From NCBI GenBank assembly GCA_020248665.1, contig JADCHE010000101.1:1-51347 (forward strand): a stretch of DNA of 51,347 bases, in the 5' to 3' direction. Under the pieces are notes generated by a model that saw nothing but the letters and a program-made list of their open reading frames with translations, was not told the origin of the DNA and did not search any database. Source of the DNA: Burkholderiales bacterium (GTDB lineage: Bacteria; Pseudomonadota; Gammaproteobacteria; Burkholderiales; Burkholderiaceae_E). The position numbers and the translations under genes are program-made. The stretch's first letter is position 1; every line of letters starts with the position of its first letter. This document shows positions 9,752 to 20,434 of this stretch, one piece after another.

Positions 9752-10150
9752 ATGCGTCATCGTCACGGACTCCGCAAACTCAACCGGACCAGCAGCCATC
9801 GCGAGGCGATGCTGCGCAACATGACCGTCTCGCTGCTCAAGCACGAGATGATCAAGACCACGCTGCCCAAGGCCAAGGAGCTGCGCCGCGTCGTCGAGCC
9901 GATCATCACGCTGGGCAAGAAACCGTCGCTGGCCAACCGCCGCCTCGCGTTCGATCGGCTCCGCGACCGCGACATGGTCGTCAAGATCTTCAACGAGCTC
10001 GGCCCGCGCTATGCCAACCGCAACGGCGGCTACCTGCGCATCCTGAAGTTCGGCTTCCGCATCGGCGACAACGCGCCGATGGCGCTGGTCGAGCTGATGG
10101 ACCGCCCGGAGCCCGTCGGGGCGCCAGCCGAAGAGGCGGCCGCCGCCTGA
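9752..10150 (+). CDS. rplQ: 50S ribosomal protein L17 (bL17)
   Basis: 132 residues starting [32 protein letters not shown], the universal L17 opening. Conserved core [29 protein letters not shown] follows. The last 15 residues ([12 protein letters not shown] region) are an acidic/alanine extension beyond E. coli L17. Last gene of the alpha operon; a strong hairpin ends transcription 28 bp later. Confidence 0.97.
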   Translation: MRHRHGLRKLNRTSSHREAMLRNMTVSLLKHEMIKTTLPKAKELRRVVEPIITLGKKPSLANRRLAFDRLRDRDMVVKIFNELGPRYANRNGGYLRILKFGFRIGDNAPMALVELMDRPEPVGAPAEEAAAA

Positions 10151-10177
10151 CGACCCTGACGAGCGTCCTGCGTTCCG

Positions 10178-10211
10178 GCATCGCGGCGCTCTCGGGCGCC
10201 GCGATGCGTTT
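10178..10211 (+). terminator. Terminator hairpin of the alpha operon
   Basis: Perfect 12-bp inverted repeat: GCATCGCGGCGC (10178-10189), 6-base loop, GCGCCGCGATGC (10196-10207), then GTTTGG. The T-run is short, as is usual in very GC-rich genomes. It sits between rplQ and the ABC transporter genes and overlaps nothing else. Confidence 0.75.
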
Positions 10212-10223
10212 GGAGGATCCCGC

Positions 10224-11135
10224 GTGCAGCCGGTGCTGAAGGTCGAGGGGCTGGTCAAGACGTTCGGGGCGCAGCGTGCGGTCGACGGCGTGTCGTTCTC
10301 GGTCGCGCCGGGCCAGTGCTTCGGGCTGCTCGGCCCGAACGGCGCCGGCAAGAGCACGACGCTGAAGCTCGTGCTCGGGCTGATGGAGCCGGACGCCGGC
10401 CGCATCGAGCTGCTCGGGCTGCCGGTGCCGACCAAGGCGCGCGAGGCGCGCGCGCGGGTCGGCGTGGTGCCGCAGAACGACCCGCTCGACCCCGACTTCA
10501 CCGTCGCCGAGAACCTGCTGGTGTTCGGCCGCTATTTCGGCCAGCCGGACGCGGTCACGCGCGCGCGCATCGATCCGCTGCTCGACTTCGCGCAGCTCGC
10601 GCCCAAGCGCGACGCGCGGATCCAGGCGCTGTCGGGCGGCATGAAGCGGCGCCTGACGATCGCACGCGCGCTGATCAACGATCCGCAGGTGATCTTCCTC
10701 GACGAGCCGACCACCGGGCTCGACCCGCAGGCGCGCCACCTGATCTGGGAGCGGCTGCGCCGGCTGCTGGCCGACGGCAAGACGATCGTGCTGACCACGC
10801 ACTTCATGGACGAGGCGGAGCGGCTGTGCGACCGGCTCGCGATCGTGGACGCCGGACGGCCGATCGCCGAGGCCTCGCCGGTCGAGCTGATCCGCCGCGA
10901 GATCGAGCCGCACGTCGTCGAGGTGCACGGACCGGCCCGAGCCGACTGGGCGCCGGGCGCGGCGGCGCTCGCCGACCGCGTCGAGACCGTCGGCGAGACG
11001 ACGTTCGCGTATTGCCGAGACCCGGGGCCGCTGCTCGCGTCGGTGCAGGCCCGCACCGACCTGCGCACGCTGCACCGGCCGGCGAACCTCGAGGACGTCT
11101 TCCTGAAGCTGACCGGCCGCGACCTGAGGGACTGA
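10224..11135 (+). CDS. NodI-family ABC transporter ATP-binding protein
   Basis: 303 residues from a GTG start with TTTGGAGGATC ribosome-binding sequence. Complete ABC ATPase: Walker [10 protein letters not shown] (about 38-46), Q-loop VPQND, signature LSGGMKRRL, Walker [15 protein letters not shown]-loop TTHFMDEAE. The arrangement and C-terminal [15 protein letters not shown] match the DRA/NodI class that exports drugs, polysaccharide or lipo-oligosaccharide with a NodJ-type permease. The partner permease begins 2 bp downstream, so the two form one exporter. Substrate unknown; the nodulation role of NodI should not be assumed because such pairs are common in non-symbiotic betaproteobacteria. 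Confidence 0.9.
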   Translation: MQPVLKVEGLVKTFGAQRAVDGVSFSVAPGQCFGLLGPNGAGKSTTLKLVLGLMEPDAGRIELLGLPVPTKAREARARVGVVPQNDPLDPDFTVAENLLVFGRYFGQPDAVTRARIDPLLDFAQLAPKRDARIQALSGGMKRRLTIARALINDPQVIFLDEPTTGLDPQARHLIWERLRRLLADGKTIVLTTHFMDEAERLCDRLAIVDAGRPIAEASPVELIRREIEPHVVEVHGPARADWAPGAAALADRVETVGETTFAYCRDPGPLLASVQARTDLRTLHRPANLEDVFLKLTGRDLRD

Positions 11136-11137
11136 CG

Positions 11138-11962
11138 ATGAGCGCCGCCGCCGACGAGCCCGTGCCCGCGGGCGCCCGCTCCCCGCGCCGCTGGGCGCCG
11201 CCCGCGCCGAGCCTGCGGATGATCCCGGTCATCCGCAGGAACTTCATGGTCTGGAGGAAGCTCGCCGCCTCCAGCGTGCTCGCGAACGTCGCCGACCCGC
11301 TGATCACGCTGGTCGCGTTCGGCTACGGGCTCGGGCGGCTGCTGCCGGAGATCGGCGGCGTGCCGTACATCGTGTTCCTCGCCGGCGGCTCGATCTGCAT
11401 GAGCACGATGATGGCGGCGAGCTTCGAGTCGCTGTACTCGGCATTCTCGCGGATGCACGTGCAGCGCACCTGGGAGTCGCTGCTCAACGCGCCGCTGCTG
11501 CTCGACGACGTGCTCGCGGCCGAGTGGCTGTGGGCCGCGATCAAGGCGTGCATGTCGGGGCTCGCGATCATCCTCGTCGCGATCGGGCTCGGCGTGTCCC
11601 GCGAGCCGACGCTCCTCGCGGTGCTGCCGGTGGTCGTGCTGACCGGCCTCGCGTTCGCGGCGATCGGGCTGTGCTTCAACGCGGTCGCGAAGGGCTACGA
11701 CTTCTTCTCGTACTACTTCACGCTGGTGCTGACGCCGATGACCTTCCTGTCGGGCGTCTTCTTCCCGGTCTCGCAGCTGCCCGACTGGCTGCAGGCGGCG
11801 AGCGCGTGGCTGCCGCTGACCGCGGCGATCGACCTGGTGCGCCCGCTGGTGCTCGGCCACTGGCCGGAGGCGGTCGCGCGGCCGCTCGCGGTGCTGCTCG
11901 CGTATGCGGTCGTCGGGTTCTGGGTGGCGACGGCGCTGACCCGCAAGCGCTTCGCGGCTTGA
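11138..11962 (+). CDS. NodJ-family ABC-2 type permease
   Basis: 274 residues. After a 25-residue Pro/Ala-rich cytosolic start come VIRRNFMVWRKLAASSVLANVADPLITLVAFGYGLG and about six hydrophobic spans, including TLVLTPMTFLSGVFFPVSQLPDWLQ, the hallmark of ABC-2 permeases of the NodJ type. Start ATG is 2 bp after the ATPase stop, indicating translational coupling. Its stop at 11962 abuts a decayed mltD-like fragment on the opposite strand, suggesting that the pair was inserted here. Confidence 0.9.
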   Translation: MSAAADEPVPAGARSPRRWAPPAPSLRMIPVIRRNFMVWRKLAASSVLANVADPLITLVAFGYGLGRLLPEIGGVPYIVFLAGGSICMSTMMAASFESLYSAFSRMHVQRTWESLLNAPLLLDDVLAAEWLWAAIKACMSGLAIILVAIGLGVSREPTLLAVLPVVVLTGLAFAAIGLCFNAVAKGYDFFSYYFTLVLTPMTFLSGVFFPVSQLPDWLQAASAWLPLTAAIDLVRPLVLGHWPEAVARPLAVLLAYAVVGFWVATALTRKRFAA

Positions 11963-12213
11963 GGGCGCGTCGGCGACGATGCGCGCGAGCGCAAGCAGCT
12001 GGGGCACGAAGTGGCGCGTCTCGTCGGGCATCTTCAGCGATGCGTATCCACGATGAAGTAGAGATAGGGCGCGCCGCGCTCGAGCATCCGCTCGAGCGGC
12101 TCGGGTCGCGCGAGGTACCAGCGCGTCCGCTGCTCGACGAGCGGCGAGCGCAGTTCCGGCATCGCGAAGTCGGCGCGCACCCGGTCCCACGGGCTGTGCA
12201 TGGCCGGCGGCGC
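11963..12213 (-). pseudogene. Remnant of a membrane-bound lytic murein transglycosylase D-like gene
   Basis: The minus strand encodes two separated pieces that resemble MltD. The first, in frame from about 12213, contains CAAPPAMHSPWDRVR, then FAMPELRSPLVEQ, RWYLARPEPLERML and APYLYFIV, matching the segment just before the catalytic domain, and then stops (TGA). The second, in another frame starting near 12052, reads GYASLKMPDETRHFVPQLLALARIV, matching the segment just after the catalytic SLT domain. The roughly 150-residue catalytic domain between them is missing, as are the C-terminal LysM repeats, because the fragment ends at the nodJ-like stop. This is recognition from memory of the family; it cannot encode an active enzyme. 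Confidence 0.7.
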
Positions 12214-12369
12214 GGCGCAGGCAGCTCGTCGGTCGGATCGGCATCGGGACGTCCCGGGAGCGGGCGGACAGGAGTGCTACCGTACCGAGCCGGAAGCGGC
12301 ATTCCGACCGTCGGGTGGCGGCGTCTCGGAACCTGGCCGTGGCGGGCGCCCTGCACCGAGGAGATCCCG

Positions 12370-12702
12370 ATGGACGACACCGACGTGATGCTGGTCGTCA
12401 CCACCGTGCCCGACGCCGAGGCCGCGCGCCGTGTCGCCGAGGCGCTGGTCGGCGAGCGGCTGGCCGCCTGCGTGACCGTGCTCGGCGCCGCGCGCTCGAC
12501 CTACCGCTGGCAGGGCGCGGTCGAGTCGGCCGACGAGCTGCCGCTGCTGGTCAAGACGACCGCCTCGCGATGGCCCGCGCTGCGAGAGCGGCTGCGTGCG
12601 CTGCACCCGTACGACGTGCCGGAGATGCTCGCGCTGCGCGCCGCCGACGGCTGGCCGGCCTACCTCGACTGGGTCCGCGGCGAGACCGCGCCGCCAGGCT
12701 GA
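12370..12702 (+). CDS. cutA: Divalent-cation tolerance protein CutA
   Basis: 110 residues. CutA forms very stable trimers with a ferredoxin-like fold; it is linked to divalent metal tolerance but its reaction is unsettled. Family signature seen as VMLVVTTVPDAEAARRVAEALVGERLAACVTVL, STYRWQGAVESADELPLLVKTT and HPYDVPEMLAL. Start ATG at 12370 follows GAGGAGATCCCG. In many Burkholderiales cutA directly follows rplQ and precedes dsbD; here it is separated from rplQ by the ABC exporter and no dsbD follows. Confidence 0.96.
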   Translation: MDDTDVMLVVTTVPDAEAARRVAEALVGERLAACVTVLGAARSTYRWQGAVESADELPLLVKTTASRWPALRERLRALHPYDVPEMLALRAADGWPAYLDWVRGETAPPG

Positions 12703-12853
12703 GCGCAGGCCGGGCGTCGAAGCACGCGCGCGTCGATGGTCGTGGCTCGCCGGGGCGTCCCCGCGACGAAGGAAGGCAGGGAACGATGGGCTACCCGCGC
12801 GGCTTCGAGCCGATCGTCGATCGCTGAAGCCGGTGCGGCGGTGCCGGGCGGGC

Positions 12854-15129
<2,276 letters not shown>

Positions 15130-15185
15130 TCATCCTCTCCCTGCTACTCGTCGGTCAGCCCACGGACGAGCGGGTCAAAAAGTGC

Positions 15186-15213
15186 TTGACGAATCTCGTA
15201 CAGCACTTATCAT
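15186..15213 (+). promoter_or_regulatory. Sigma-70 promoter of a candidate small RNA
   Basis: TTGACG at 15186-15191 and TATCAT at 15208-15213, 16 bp apart, point away from hemB. No protein gene follows on this strand; about 75 bp on, a strong intrinsic terminator begins. The combination defines a short stand-alone transcript. Confidence 0.6.
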
Positions 15214-15219
15214 GGACAA

Positions 15220-15325
15220 CAGATGGTCACCCGACTGTCTCCCGCTTCTCCTCCCTGAGCGGGTGCCTGCGAAGCTTTCAAAGGCGTTTTCCAACCCCGG
15301 GGCTTCGGCCGCCGGGGTTTTTTTT
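15220..15325 (+). ncRNA. Candidate trans-acting small RNA with anti-Shine-Dalgarno loop
   Basis: A roughly 105-nt transcript is predicted from the promoter at 15186-15213 to the T-run at 15318-15325. Its first stem is CCCGCT (15241-15246) with AGCGGG (15258-15263), closing an 11-base loop TCTCCTCCCTG, a pyrimidine-rich anti-Shine-Dalgarno sequence suited to pairing with ribosome-binding sites. A single-stranded stretch (GAAGCTTTCAAAGGCG) follows, then the terminator. It points at the 3' end of engB, the same relation that Spot 42 (enterobacteria) and ErsA (Pseudomonas) have to engB. The loop also recalls the CCUCCUCCC-loop RNAs of Rhodobacter. No coding potential is evident. Not matched to a known RNA. 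Confidence 0.55.
15293..15325 (+). terminator. Intrinsic terminator of the small RNA
   Basis: AACCCCGG (15293-15300) pairs with CCGGGGTT (15312-15319); the inner GGC-TTCG-GCC extends the stem with one bulged G and a stable UUCG-type tetraloop; eight T residues (15318-15325) follow on the plus strand. On the minus strand the A-run precedes the stem, so it serves plus-strand transcription. Confidence 0.85.
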
Positions 15326-15352
15326 GCGTTCGCGCCGGGCGAGGCGGGCCGT

Positions 15353-15994
15353 TCAGGCCGCCGGCGGCTGCGGCGACCCGGGCAGCCCGGTCTCGATCCA
15401 ATTCTCCACGATGTGCGCGAGTTCGTCGCTGCCGGAGCGGTTCAGCGCGGAGAAGAGCAGGACCGTGTCGCGGGCGGCCGGGCGCAGGCGGGCGAGCTCC
15501 CCGGCGACCGCCTTCTGCACCGTGCGACCCTGCTCGCGGGTCAGCTTGTCGGACTTGGTCAGCGCGACCAGCAGCCGCGTCGCCGGCGACATCCAGTCGA
15601 TCAGCCGGCGGTCGCGGTCGGTGAGCCCGCGGCGGATGTCGGCGAGCAGCACCACGCCGGCGAGTTGGGGGCGCTGCTGCAGGTACTGGCCGGCGAGCTG
15701 GTCCCAGGTCTTCTTGGTCTCGAGCGGCGCCGACGCGTAGCCGTAGCCGGGCGTGTCGACGAGGTAGCCGAGCGTGCGGTCGGCCGGGCCCACCGCGAAG
15801 TAGTTGAGCGCCTGGGTGCGGCCCGGGGTGCGGCTGGAGAACGCGAGCCGCCGCCGGTTGCACAGCACGTTGATCGCCGAGGACTTGCCCGCGTTGGAGC
15901 GGCCGACGAACGCGACCTCGACGGTGCCGTCGCGCGGCGCCTGGTGCAGGGCGGCGACGGTGGTGAAGAAGCGGGCGGTGGCGAGGAGCGGCAT
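15353..15994 (-). CDS. engB: Ribosome biogenesis GTPase EngB (YihA/YsxC)
   Basis: 213 residues, circularised TRAFAC-class GTPase needed for late 50S assembly and usually essential. G1 is GRSNAGKSS (31-39), G2 lies in SSRTPGRTQ (53-61), G3 DTPGYGY (80-86), G4 TKSD (146-149), and G5 near FSALN. Length and spacing are normal. The C-terminus ends in a short Pro-rich tail. On the minus strand between the small RNA and cytochrome c4, divergent from the latter. Confidence 0.97.
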   Translation of the reverse strand: MPLLATARFFTTVAALHQAPRDGTVEVAFVGRSNAGKSSAINVLCNRRRLAFSSRTPGRTQALNYFAVGPADRTLGYLVDTPGYGYASAPLETKKTWDQLAGQYLQQRPQLAGVVLLADIRRGLTDRDRRLIDWMSPATRLLVALTKSDKLTREQGRTVQKAVAGELARLRPAARDTVLLFSALNRSGSDELAHIVENWIETGLPGSPQPPAA

Positions 15995-16005
15995 GGACCG
16001 GGGCT

Positions 16006-16032
16006 ATTGTACAATCCGGGGTTTGCGTGCAA
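16006..16032 (-). promoter_or_regulatory. Possible engB promoter
   Basis: On the minus strand TTGCAC (16032-16027) and TACAAT (16011-16006) are 15 bp apart, short of optimal. The predicted start would lie only a few bases before the engB ATG, implying a nearly leaderless message. The -10 forms part of a palindrome ATTGTACAAT (16006-16015), so plus-strand use towards cytochrome c4 is also possible. Confidence 0.35.
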
Positions 16033-16055
16033 TCACAGGTTCCAAGGTGTCTTCG

Positions 16056-16802
16056 ATGATCCGTCAGGCCTCTCGCGCCAGCGAACATGCAGTTCCGTTC
16101 AGCCCGCCGGGTGGCCCGACCCCGCGGCGCGCCTCGCCCCTCTCGGCCCGCGTCGCCGCTCGTGGCGCGGCCCTCGCCGCCGCCGCCGGCCTCGCGCTCG
16201 GCCTCGCGACGGGCCACGGCGAGGTCCGCGCGCAGCAGGCCAAGAAGCCCGACCTCGCCAAGGGCCAGCAGATCGCCTCGCAGGTCTGCGCCGCCTGCCA
16301 CGGCGCCGACGGCAATGCGCCCAGCCCCGCGAACCCCAAGCTCGCCGGCCAGCACGCCGACTACCTCTACAAGCAGCTCGTCAACTTCGTGCCCAAGCAG
16401 GGCGCCAAGGAGGCCGAGCGTGCCAACGCGATCATGTCGGGGTTCGCGTCGCAGCTGTCCGACGACGACAAGCGCAACGTCGCCGCGTTCTATGCGAGCC
16501 AGGCGAAGAAGCCGGCGTCGGCCAAGAGCAAGGAGCTCGTCGAACTCGGCCAGACCATCTACCGCTCGGGCATCCCGGGCAAGCAGGTGCCCGCGTGCGC
16601 CGGCTGCCACGGCCCGGCCGGCAACGGCATCCCCGCGCAGTACCCCCGGCTCTCGGGCCAGTGGGCCGAGTACACCGAGTCGCAGCTGGTCCAGTTCCGC
16701 GGCGGACAGCGCAAGAACAGCGCGCAGATGACCGCGATCTCCGCGAGGCTGTCGGACATCGAGATCAAGGCGCTGTCGGACTACATCGCCGGGCTGCGCT
16801 GA
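16056..16802 (+). CDS. Dihaem cytochrome c4-type periplasmic protein
   Basis: 248 residues. An N-terminal region with a hydrophobic core (about 34-52, ending near VRAQQ) acts as a Sec signal. Two similar cytochrome domains follow, each with one covalent haem site: CAACH at 78-82 and CAGCH at 181-185; candidate methionine ligands are in NAIMSGFA and NSAQMTAI. The layout fits cytochrome c4, an electron carrier to terminal oxidases. ATG at 16056 chosen with AAGGTG upstream; the frame is open further 5' but crosses engB. In related genomes resB/ccsA follow; here a terminator and msrP do. Confidence 0.92.
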   Translation: MIRQASRASEHAVPFSPPGGPTPRRASPLSARVAARGAALAAAAGLALGLATGHGEVRAQQAKKPDLAKGQQIASQVCAACHGADGNAPSPANPKLAGQHADYLYKQLVNFVPKQGAKEAERANAIMSGFASQLSDDDKRNVAAFYASQAKKPASAKSKELVELGQTIYRSGIPGKQVPACAGCHGPAGNGIPAQYPRLSGQWAEYTESQLVQFRGGQRKNSAQMTAISARLSDIEIKALSDYIAGLR

Positions 16803-16836
16803 TCGGCGCGGCGCCGCGCGCCGCACCGTCCTCCAC

Positions 16837-16867
16837 CACGGGCGCCTTCGGGCGCCCGTGCCGTTTC
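16837..16867 (+). terminator. Intrinsic terminator after cytochrome c4
   Basis: Perfect 10-bp stem CACGGGCGCC (16837-16846), TTCG tetraloop, GGCGCCCGTG (16851-16860), followed by CCGTTTCC. It lies 35 bp after the cytochrome stop and before msrP. Confidence 0.8.
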
Positions 16868-16963
16868 CGGGCCCCGGCGGGCGCGAGCGGACGCTGGCCG
16901 GGCGGTCAGGTCTGCCGCAGAATGGAGACCCACCCGAGCCCCCGCTCGCGCCAGGAGATCCGC

Positions 16964-17914
16964 GTGCCCATCCGCATCCCGCCCCGCCACGACCCCGCGC
17001 CCTCGGAGATCACGCCGCGGCGGATCTGGACGCGCCGCCGCGAGCTCGTCGCCGCCGCCGTCGCAGCCGGCCTCGCGCCGGCCGCGTTCGCGCAGACCGG
17101 CAAGCCCGAGATGAAGCTCGGCGCGAAGCCCGGGCCGTTCGGCACGACCGAGAAGCCGACGCCCTACAAGGACGTCACGACCTACAACAACTTCTACGAG
17201 TTCGGCCTCGACAAGGACGACCCGGTGAAGAACGCGGGCCGGCTGCGCACGAAGCCGTGGACGGTCGCGGTGGAAGGCGAGGTCGCCAAGCCGAAGACCT
17301 TCGACATCGACGAGCTGGCGAAGCTCGCACCGATGGAGGAGCGCGTCTACCGGATGCGCTGCGTCGAGGGCTGGTCGATGGTGATCCCGTGGATCGGCTA
17401 TCCGCTCGCCGAACTGATCAAGCGGGTCGAGCCGACCGGCAACGCGAAGTTCATCGAGTTCCACACGCTCGCGGACCCGAAGCAGATGCCGGGGCTGTCG
17501 TCGTCGGTGCTGGCCTGGCCGTACGTCGAGGGCCTGCGGATGGACGAGGCGAACCACCCGCTCACGCTGCTGACCTTCGGGCTGTACGGCGAGACGCTGC
17601 TCAACCAGAACGGCGCGCCGATCCGGATGGTCGTGCCGTGGAAGTACGGCTTCAAGAGCGGCAAGTCGATCGTGAAGATCCGCTTCGTCGAGAAGCAGCC
17701 GATCACCGCGTGGAACCGCGCGGCGCCGCAGGAGTACGGCTTCTACTCGAACGTGAACCCGAACGTCGACCACCCGCGCTGGTCGCAGGCAACCGAGCGC
17801 CGCATCGGCGAGGACGGGTTCATGACGCGCAAGCGGCCGACGCTGATGCTCAACGGGTATGCCGAGCAGGTCGGCGGGCTGTACGCGGCCATGGACCTCA
17901 AGCGCTTCTACTGA
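16964..17914 (+). CDS. msrP: Periplasmic methionine sulfoxide reductase catalytic subunit MsrP (YedY)
   Basis: 316 residues. Molybdopterin enzyme that repairs oxidised methionines of periplasmic proteins with electrons from MsrQ. N-terminus has a twin-arginine signal ([21 protein letters not shown], arginines about 24-26) for folded export. The molybdenum-ligand cysteine is C133 in [11 protein letters not shown]; other motifs are [10 protein letters not shown] and [17 protein letters not shown] at 16964 is chosen because AGGAG lies 6 bp upstream; an ATG at 16922 would add 14 residues. msrQ begins 4 bp after the stop. Confidence 0.95.
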   Translation: MPIRIPPRHDPAPSEITPRRIWTRRRELVAAAVAAGLAPAAFAQTGKPEMKLGAKPGPFGTTEKPTPYKDVTTYNNFYEFGLDKDDPVKNAGRLRTKPWTVAVEGEVAKPKTFDIDELAKLAPMEERVYRMRCVEGWSMVIPWIGYPLAELIKRVEPTGNAKFIEFHTLADPKQMPGLSSSVLAWPYVEGLRMDEANHPLTLLTFGLYGETLLNQNGAPIRMVVPWKYGFKSGKSIVKIRFVEKQPITAWNRAAPQEYGFYSNVNPNVDHPRWSQATERRIGEDGFMTRKRPTLMLNGYAEQVGGLYAAMDLKRFY

Positions 17915-17918
17915 CGCG

Positions 17919-18566
17919 ATGACGGCGACGCGCGCGGGGGCGGCTCCGGCCGCACGTCGCGGCGGCCCGCCGCCCTGGTTGCCGGCGCTGAAGGCGCTGC
18001 TCTTCGTCGCGGCGCTGCTGCCCCTGGCGAGGCTCGTGCTCGCCGGCACGCTCGACTGGTTCGGCGGGCTGGGCGCGAACCCGATCGAGCTCGTCACGCG
18101 CTCGACCGGCACCTGGACGCTGGTGCTGCTGGTCGCGTCGCTCGCGGTCACGCCGCTGCGCCGCGCGACCGGCCTCAACGGGCTGGTGCGGCTTCGGCGG
18201 ATGCTCGGCCTCTTCGCGTTCTTCTACGCGGTGCTGCACTTCACCACCTACCTGTGGTTCGACCAGTGGTTCGACGTGCAGGCGATCGTCAAGGACGTGA
18301 TCAAGCGGCCCTTCATCACGATGGGCGTCGTCGCGTTCGTGCTGATGATGCCGCTCGCGGCGACCTCGACCGACGCGATGGTGCGCCGGCTCGGGCGGCG
18401 CTGGTCGACGCTGCACCGGCTGGTCTACGCGGTCGCGGTCGCGGCGATCCTGCACTACTGGTGGCACAAGGCCGGCAAGAACGACTTCTCCGAGGTCGGC
18501 TGGTACGCGGCCGCGGTCGCGCTGCTGCTCGGATGGCGGGTCTTCGACCGGTTGCGGGCGCGATGA
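17919..18566 (+). CDS. msrQ: Haem-binding membrane subunit MsrQ (YedZ) of the MsrPQ system
   Basis: 215 residues, about six hydrophobic spans. MsrQ is a b-type haem ferric-reductase-like protein that passes respiratory-chain or flavin electrons to MsrP. Recognised from ELVTRSTGTWTLVLLVASLAVTPLRR, RRMLGLFAFFYAVLHFTTYLW (with a haem histidine) and LHRLVYAVAVAAILHYWW (two more). The N-terminal extension is Ala/Arg-rich. Four bp after msrP and overlapping the next gene by 4 bp (ATGA), so one operon. Confidence 0.94.
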   Translation: MTATRAGAAPAARRGGPPPWLPALKALLFVAALLPLARLVLAGTLDWFGGLGANPIELVTRSTGTWTLVLLVASLAVTPLRRATGLNGLVRLRRMLGLFAFFYAVLHFTTYLWFDQWFDVQAIVKDVIKRPFITMGVVAFVLMMPLAATSTDAMVRRLGRRWSTLHRLVYAVAVAAILHYWWHKAGKNDFSEVGWYAAAVALLLGWRVFDRLRAR

Positions 18567-19117
18567 GCGCCGGTCGCGGGACCGCGGCGAGCGCCGACGC
18601 GACGCCGCTCGCCGCGGTCCCGGTGCTGCGCACCGCGCGGCTGGTGCTGCGCGCGTTCGCCGAGCGCGACCTCGTCGCGTACGCGGCGATGTGCGCGGAC
18701 GCCGAGGTGATGCGTCACATCGGCGCCGGCGGGCCGATCGACCGCGGCCTCGCGTGGCGGCAGATGGCGATGTTCGTCGGCGAGTGGACACTGCACGGCT
18801 ACGGCATGTGGGCGATCGAGGCGCGCGAGGACGGGCGGCTCGTCGGTCGCGCGGGGTTCCTGCATCCGCCGGGCTGGCCCGAGGCAGAGCTCGGCTGGCT
18901 GCTCGCGCGCGACGCCTGGGGCCGCGGCTACGCGACCGAGGCGGTGCGCGCGGCGCGCGAGCACGGCCGGGCTCGGCTCGGGCTCGCCGCGCCGATCAGC
19001 CTGATCCGGCCGGACAACACGCGCTCGATCGCGCTCGCCGAGCGGGTCGGCGCGACGCTCGAATCGCGGACCGCGCTGCTCGGCGGCGAGGCACTGGTGT
19101 ACCGGCACGCGGCCTGA
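18563..19117 (+). CDS. GNAT-family N-acetyltransferase (RimJ/RimL-like)
   Basis: 184 residues. VLRTARLVLRAFAERDLVAYAAMCADAEVMRHI is the typical opening of the Acetyltransf_3 subgroup, and LGWLLARDAWGRGYATEAVRAAREHG is the acetyl-CoA-binding motif A; SLIRPDNTRSIALAERVGA is motif B. Substrate cannot be told: relatives acetylate ribosomal protein N-termini, small amines or antibiotics. Its ATG overlaps the msrQ stop, so it is co-translated with msrPQ, though no functional link is evident. Convergent with lysA. Confidence 0.85.
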   Translation: MSAGRGTAASADATPLAAVPVLRTARLVLRAFAERDLVAYAAMCADAEVMRHIGAGGPIDRGLAWRQMAMFVGEWTLHGYGMWAIEAREDGRLVGRAGFLHPPGWPEAELGWLLARDAWGRGYATEAVRAAREHGRARLGLAAPISLIRPDNTRSIALAERVGATLESRTALLGGEALVYRHAA

Positions 19118-19137
19118 CCGGCGCGTGCCGTCCGCCC

Positions 19138-20409
19138 TCAGTCGCGCGGCAGCGTGCGCTCGTGCGCGAAGAGCTCCACGACGCGCTCGCGCTCGCGCAC
19201 CAGGTGCACGCGCATGCCGTCGACCACGACCTCGGCGCCGCGGGGGCGCGTGTTGTAGTTCGAGCTCATCGCCATGCCGTAGGCGCCGGCCGAGCGGATC
19301 GCGAGCAGGTCGCCCTCGCGGATCGAGAGCCGGCGGTCGCGCCCGAGCCAGTCGCTCGACTCGCAGACCGGGCCGACGACGTCGTACGCGTGCGCCTCGA
19401 CCGTCGGCGGCTCCACCTCGACGATGTCGTGCCAGGCCTCGTACATCGCCGGGCGAATCAGGTCGTTCATCGCTGCGTCGACGACCGCGAAGCGCTTGTC
19501 GCCGTTGGCCTTGAGCACCTCGACGCGTGTGAGCAGCACGCCGGCGTTGCCGACCATCGCGCGGCCGAACTCGAACAGCGTCTCCGGCGCCTCGCGGCCG
19601 CGGGCCGTCGCCCACGCATCGATCCGCGCGAACATCGCGGCGAGCATCTCGCCCCGCGCCGGCGGCGTCTCGTCGCGGTAAGCGATGCCGAGGCCGCCGC
19701 CGAGGTCGAGGTGGCGGATCGCGATGCCCCCGGCCGCGAGCGCGTCGACCAGCTCGAGCAGCCGGTCGAGCGCGGCGAGGAACGGCGCGATCTCGGTGAT
19801 CTGCGAGCCGATGTGGCAGTCGATGCCCTCGACGCGCAGCCCGGGCAGCGCGGCGGCTTGGCGATACGCGGCGAGCGCGCGATCGTGCGCGATGCCGAAC
19901 TTGTTCTCGCGCAGGCCGGTCGAGATGTAGGGGTGCGTGCCGGCGTCGACGTCGGGGTTCACCCGCAGCGACACCGGCGCGCGCACGCCCACCGCACGAG
20001 CGACCGCGTCGAGCCGCACCAGCTCGCTCTCGGACTCGACGTTGAAGCAGCGCACGCCGGCCGACAGCGCAGCGCGCATCTCCTCGACGGTCTTGCCGAC
20101 GCCGCTGAAGACGACTTTCGACGGGTCGCCGCCGGCCGCGAGCACGCGCGCGAGCTCGCCGCCCGAGACGATGTCGAAGCCCGCGCCGCGGCGCGCGAGC
20201 AGCTCGAGGATCGCGAGGGTGCTGTTCGCCTTGATCGCGTAGCAGACGAGCGCGCGCCGCCCCGCGGTCGCGCGCGCGAACTCGTCCCACGCCTCCTCGA
20301 TCGCGCCGCGCGAGTAGACCCAGGCGGGCGTGCCGAAGCGCTCGGCGATCTCGGCGAGCGGGACCTGCTCGGCGTGCAGGCGGCCGCCGATCGTGGGGAA
20401 CCAGGACAT
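19138..20409 (-). CDS. lysA: Diaminopimelate decarboxylase
   Basis: 423 residues. PLP enzyme (fold III) that makes L-lysine from meso-diaminopimelate. PLP lysine is K60 in CYAIKANSTL; GFDIVSGGEL, HIGSQITEIAPF and the glycine loop LDLGGGLGI bind cofactor; the catalytic cysteine from the partner subunit is in GPVCESSDWLGRDR; YGMAMSSNYNTRPR closes the family signature. ATG at 20409 (MSWFPTIGG) has CGAGG upstream and fits the family; an upstream in-frame ATG at 20496 would run into lptM. Follows lptM on the same strand. Confidence 0.96.
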   Translation of the reverse strand: MSWFPTIGGRLHAEQVPLAEIAERFGTPAWVYSRGAIEEAWDEFARATAGRRALVCYAIKANSTLAILELLARRGAGFDIVSGGELARVLAAGGDPSKVVFSGVGKTVEEMRAALSAGVRCFNVESESELVRLDAVARAVGVRAPVSLRVNPDVDAGTHPYISTGLRENKFGIAHDRALAAYRQAAALPGLRVEGIDCHIGSQITEIAPFLAALDRLLELVDALAAGGIAIRHLDLGGGLGIAYRDETPPARGEMLAAMFARIDAWATARGREAPETLFEFGRAMVGNAGVLLTRVEVLKANGDKRFAVVDAAMNDLIRPAMYEAWHDIVEVEPPTVEAHAYDVVGPVCESSDWLGRDRRLSIREGDLLAIRSAGAYGMAMSSNYNTRPRGAEVVVDGMRVHLVRERERVVELFAHERTLPRD

Positions 20410-20434
20410 CGGGACCTCGGGCAGTCGGGACGCG

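Noticed and set aside
12786-12827. 13-codon ORF MGYPRGFEPIVDR with a purine-rich upstream sequence between cutA and corA.
   Set aside because: Too short and unsupported; probably chance or a gene remnant that I cannot identify.
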